9,129 nucleotides of DNA from Deltaproteobacteria bacterium (lineage in GTDB: Bacteria > Desulfobacterota > Desulfobulbia > Desulfobulbales > BM004): assembly GCA_019312985.1 (NCBI GenBank), contig JAFDCC010000286.1, positions 1-9,129 of the forward strand. The letters run 5' to 3'. The position numbers and the translations under genes are program-made. Below, piece after piece: positions 7,294 through 9,129 of the stretch. Position 1 is the stretch's first letter, and each line of letters starts with the position of its first letter. The notes beneath the pieces are model-generated. The model was given only the letters and a program-made list of their open reading frames with translations. It was not told where the DNA came from and made no database searches.

Positions 7294-7337
7294 GGCTCTC
7301 TTCCTCCACCTTTCGTTTATCAGTTCACAGGACAGGT

Positions 7338-7451
7338 TTAGCCCTGACGCTGTTTATGTTTCTTGGTTTTACAGGAGACACGTACCACGCCTTTTCTCTT
7401 GTAAACCTTACAGTCACTGCACATCTTTTTTACCGAGGCTCTTACTTTCAT
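7338..7451 (-). CDS. rpmJ: 50S ribosomal protein L36, zinc-ribbon type
   Basis: This is a 37-residue protein of the large subunit. The translation begins [20 protein letters not shown] and ends with [11 protein letters not shown], a standard L36. C11, C14, C27 and H32 form the zinc site (C+ form). The stop is TAA and the start is the ATG at 7451; the ribosome site is poor (a GGGTG-like element 6 nt upstream), so coupling to infA, which ends 38 bp before, is likely. The position between infA and rpsM is the normal one for the alpha operon. Confidence 0.97.
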   Translation of the reverse strand: MKVRASVKKMCSDCKVYKRKGVVRVSCKTKKHKQRQG

Positions 7452-7489
7452 CACATCACCCGTGTTGCGATTGCATCCCGCCGGGACGC

Positions 7490-7714
7490 TTACTTGTTTT
7501 TTGCACGAAAGGTAATCCTGCCGCGGCTCAGGTCGTAGGGTGAAAGCTCCACCGTCACCTTGTCGCCGGGAAGTATCTTTATGAAGTGCATCCGCATTTT
7601 TCCGGAAATATGCGCCAGCACCTTGTGGCCGTTATCAAGCTCGACCCGAAACATTGCATTGGGCAAAGGTTCGACAATTGTTCCTTCAACCTGAATGGCC
7701 TCTTCTTTCGGCAT
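7490..7714 (-). CDS. infA: Translation initiation factor IF-1
   Basis: IF-1 binds the A site of the 30S subunit during initiation and supports IF-2 and IF-3. The 74-residue product covers the single OB-fold domain almost entirely, with [20 protein letters not shown] (9-28), [14 protein letters not shown] (29-42), [20 protein letters not shown] (44-63) and RGRITFR (64-70). The ATG at 7714 has GAGG about 10 nt upstream. A good promoter (7811-7840) and a possible leader hairpin (7747-7775) lie in the 145 bp between map and this gene, so infA appears to lead a transcription unit with rpmJ, rpsM, rpsK, rpsD, rpoA and rplQ. Confidence 0.98.
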   Translation of the reverse strand: MPKEEAIQVEGTIVEPLPNAMFRVELDNGHKVLAHISGKMRMHFIKILPGDKVTVELSPYDLSRGRITFRAKNK

Positions 7715-7746
7715 AGAGAATAATCCTCTCGTTATTTTTCCCTGCT

Positions 7747-7775
7747 TTATGACCGGTTACAGGCATGTGTCATAA
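7747..7775 (-). other. Leader hairpin upstream of infA
   Basis: TTATGAC (7775-7769) and GTCATAA (7753-7747) form a perfect 7-bp stem around a 15-nt loop; within the loop ACA and TGT may pair. It lies between the infA promoter and the ribosome binding site, about 30 nt before the start codon. No long T-run follows, so it is not an evident terminator. It may stabilise the mRNA or bind a regulator; this is not shown by the sequence. Confidence 0.35.
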
Positions 7776-7810
7776 CCCGCGGGCCTTATTTTCCCATGAC
7801 AAAGCGGGAT

Positions 7811-7840
7811 AATATACTACAACTCGCCCATTAATGACAA
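7811..7840 (-). promoter_or_regulatory. Sigma70-type promoter of infA and the alpha operon
   Basis: On the minus strand TTGTCA (7840-7835) and TATATT (7816-7811) each match the consensus in five of six positions and are 18 nt apart. The element lies just after the map stop codon, about 95 bp before the infA start, in locally AT-rich sequence. It would drive infA through rplQ independently of secY and map. Confidence 0.62.
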
Positions 7841-7859
7841 TTGTTTTTTTGAACCGCTT

Positions 7860-8645
7860 TCAGACGACATTGTCACTCAGAATAACCGGGCCATCCTCGG
7901 TTACCGCAACCGAGTGCTCAAAATGGGCCGAGGGAGACCTGTCTTTCGTTACCACCGTCCAACCGTCTTTCATGACCTTTACTTCAAAGGTGCCGAGGTT
8001 GACCATCGGCTCTATGGCAAGGACCATGCCCGCCATGATCCTCGGCGTCCTTTTCCTGTCGCTCCTGTAGTTGGGCACCTCGGGGCCTTCGTGGAGGGCA
8101 GCGCCGATGCCGTGCCCGACAAACTGCTTCACCACGGAATAACCGTTCTTTTCCACATGGTCCTGGACCGCCCCGGAAATATCATCGATCCTGTTCCCGA
8201 CCTGCGCCGCCTCGATCCCCCTGTAGAGGGATTCCCGGGTCACCTGAAGGAGCCGGCTCTTTGCCTCGTCAATAACGCCGATGGGCAGGGTAACGGCGGC
8301 ATCGCCGTAAAAACCGTGGTAGAGAACGCCGAAATCAATGCTGACGATATCGCCCTCCGCGAGAAGCACCTTCCTGGAGGGTATGCCGTGCACCACCTGC
8401 TCATTGAGCGAAACGCAGAGACTGCCCGGAAAACCGTGGTACCCCTTGAATGCCGGGATCGCCCCCTGGCTCCTGGCAAACTCTTCGGCCCACATGTCCA
8501 GCTGCCAGGTCGACACTCCTGCCACGGCCTTTTCCCGCAGCATGTTGAGGGTTGCGCCAACAATCAGGTTTGCCTGCCGCATTATCTCGATCTCGGATAA
8601 TGTTTTCAGAATAACCTGTTTGCCGGTTGCCGGTGCCTTGCTCAT
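7860..8645 (-). CDS. map: Methionine aminopeptidase, type I
   Basis: Map removes the initiator methionine from nascent proteins at the ribosome. The 261-residue product has the pita-bread fold signatures and all five metal ligands: D104 in SIDFG, D115 in YGDAAVT, H178 in FVGHGIG, E212 in AIEPM and E243 in HFEHS. The substrate-site histidine is H86 in VVHGIP. It lacks the extra N-terminal zinc-finger or linker domains of the type Ib and Ic enzymes. The ATG at 8645 has only a weak, distant ribosome site (AGGA about 15 nt upstream); the family usually begins close to VILKTLSEIEIMR (11-23), and no better start is visible nearby. It follows secY by 108 bp, with no adk gene between, and precedes the infA promoter. 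Confidence 0.97.
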   Translation of the reverse strand: MSKAPATGKQVILKTLSEIEIMRQANLIVGATLNMLREKAVAGVSTWQLDMWAEEFARSQGAIPAFKGYHGFPGSLCVSLNEQVVHGIPSRKVLLAEGDIVSIDFGVLYHGFYGDAAVTLPIGVIDEAKSRLLQVTRESLYRGIEAAQVGNRIDDISGAVQDHVEKNGYSVVKQFVGHGIGAALHEGPEVPNYRSDRKRTPRIMAGMVLAIEPMVNLGTFEVKVMKDGWTVVTKDRSPSAHFEHSVAVTEDGPVILSDNVV

Positions 8646-8693
8646 CGGAGTGTCAAAAATCCTGCAAAACTTTGGCGCTTCCCGGCTGCCATC

Positions 8694-8715
8694 AAAAATG
8701 ACGCCCCGAAGGCGT
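8694..8715 (-). terminator. Weak terminator-like hairpin between secY and map
   Basis: In the transcript ACGCC (8715-8711) pairs with GGCGT (8705-8701) around a UUCGG loop, and five T follow at 8698-8694 after a 2-nt gap. The stem is only 5 bp, so stopping would be partial. Upstream, a further 6-bp stem AACCAA/TTGGTT lies close to the secY stop codon. It may lower map expression relative to the ribosomal genes before it. Confidence 0.4.
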
Positions 8716-8753
8716 GCCGCGAACCAAACCTTGGTTTTTCCCCGGCTGCCTGC

Positions 8754-9129
8754 CTAGCGGCGCCCCTTTATCCTTCCCTTTTTCATAAAGCCCTCATAGT
8801 TGCGCATAACCATGTGGGATTCGATCTGTGAAATAGTGTCAATGGCGACACCGACCACGATGAGCAGGGCCGTGCCGCCGAAGTAAAAGGGCACGTTATA
8901 CTTGCTGATCAATACCGTCGGCATGACACAGATGACGCTGACATAAGTGGCCCCGATAACGGTCAGCCGCGTCAGTGCCTTGTCAATAAAATCAGAGGTC
9001 TTCTTCCCTGGACGGATACCGGGAATAAAGCCGCCGTGCTTTTTGAGGTTCTCGGCCACGTCAACCGTGTTGAAGGTAACGGCGGTATAAAAAAAGCAGA
9101 AAAAGACGATAAAGCCGGTAAAGAGTATG
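8754..9129 (-). CDS. secY: Protein translocase subunit SecY, C-terminal fragment
   Basis: SecY is the membrane channel of the Sec translocase. The window holds the last 124 codons or so; the 5' part lies beyond the right edge. The fragment starts inside a hydrophobic segment ([17 protein letters not shown]), followed by the conserved cytoplasmic loop [18 protein letters not shown] and [19 protein letters not shown], another membrane helix ([20 protein letters not shown]) and a basic C-terminal tail ending in KKGRIKGRR. The loop with [10 protein letters not shown] is diagnostic of bacterial SecY, where it contacts SecA and the ribosome. The stop is TAG. Position at the end of the spc cluster before map is typical, apart from the missing adk. 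Confidence 0.97.
   Translation of the reverse strand, partial: ILFTGFIVFFCFFYTAVTFNTVDVAENLKKHGGFIPGIRPGKKTSDFIDKALTRLTVIGATYVSVICVMPTVLISKYNVPFYFGGTALLIVVGVAIDTISQIESHMVMRNYEGFMKKGRIKGRR

Noticed and set aside
7914..8600. Plus-strand open frame of 228 codons opposite map
   Set aside because: It is antisense to a fully conserved map gene with all metal ligands; the protein looks like a shadow translation.

Overview
The window is a housekeeping region. All genes lie on the minus strand, so the reading order is from high to low coordinates. It holds the end of the spc ribosomal cluster (secY, map), the alpha operon preceded by infA (infA, rpmJ, rpsM, rpsK, rpsD, rpoA, rplQ), one YkgJ-type cysteine-cluster gene, and then the rpsB-tsf-pyrH-frr-uppS cluster. 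Both ends are cut: secY lacks its 5' part and uppS keeps only its first 34 codons. The proteins are clearly bacterial. The gene order, the short EF-Ts, the zinc-ribbon forms of S4 and L36 and the style of the YkgJ protein suggest Desulfobacterota (former Deltaproteobacteria). That is inference from recalled family features, not from a search.

Layout by transcription unit, as far as the sequence shows: (1) secY then map, separated by 108 bp with a weak terminator-like hairpin; adk, often found between these two genes, is absent. (2) A good sigma70-type promoter at 7811-7840 upstream of infA, then infA to rplQ without a visible internal stop signal, ending in a strong rho-independent terminator at 4199-4235. 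(3) A single ykgJ-like gene with no clear promoter of its own. (4) A second good promoter at 3288-3316, a structured leader of about 150 nt, then rpsB, tsf, pyrH, frr and uppS. The rpsB-tsf gap holds two mutually exclusive hairpins that look like an attenuator.

The genes work together in making and running the translation and transcription machinery: ribosomal proteins S2, S4, S11, S13, L17 and L36, initiation factor IF-1, elongation factor EF-Ts, ribosome recycling factor, RNA polymerase alpha, methionine aminopeptidase for nascent chains and the SecY translocon. PyrH (UMP kinase) and UppS (undecaprenyl diphosphate synthase) link this to nucleotide and cell-wall precursor supply. Four of the genes start with GTG or TTG behind a Shine-Dalgarno sequence (frr, tsf, rpsD, rpsM).

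I see no mobile element, CRISPR array, tRNA or rRNA, and no sign of a new biological system. No stretch longer than 300 bp lacks a gene. The points worth a second look are the regulatory RNA candidates around rpsB and tsf, the ykgJ insertion at the junction of two ribosomal units, and the missing adk.
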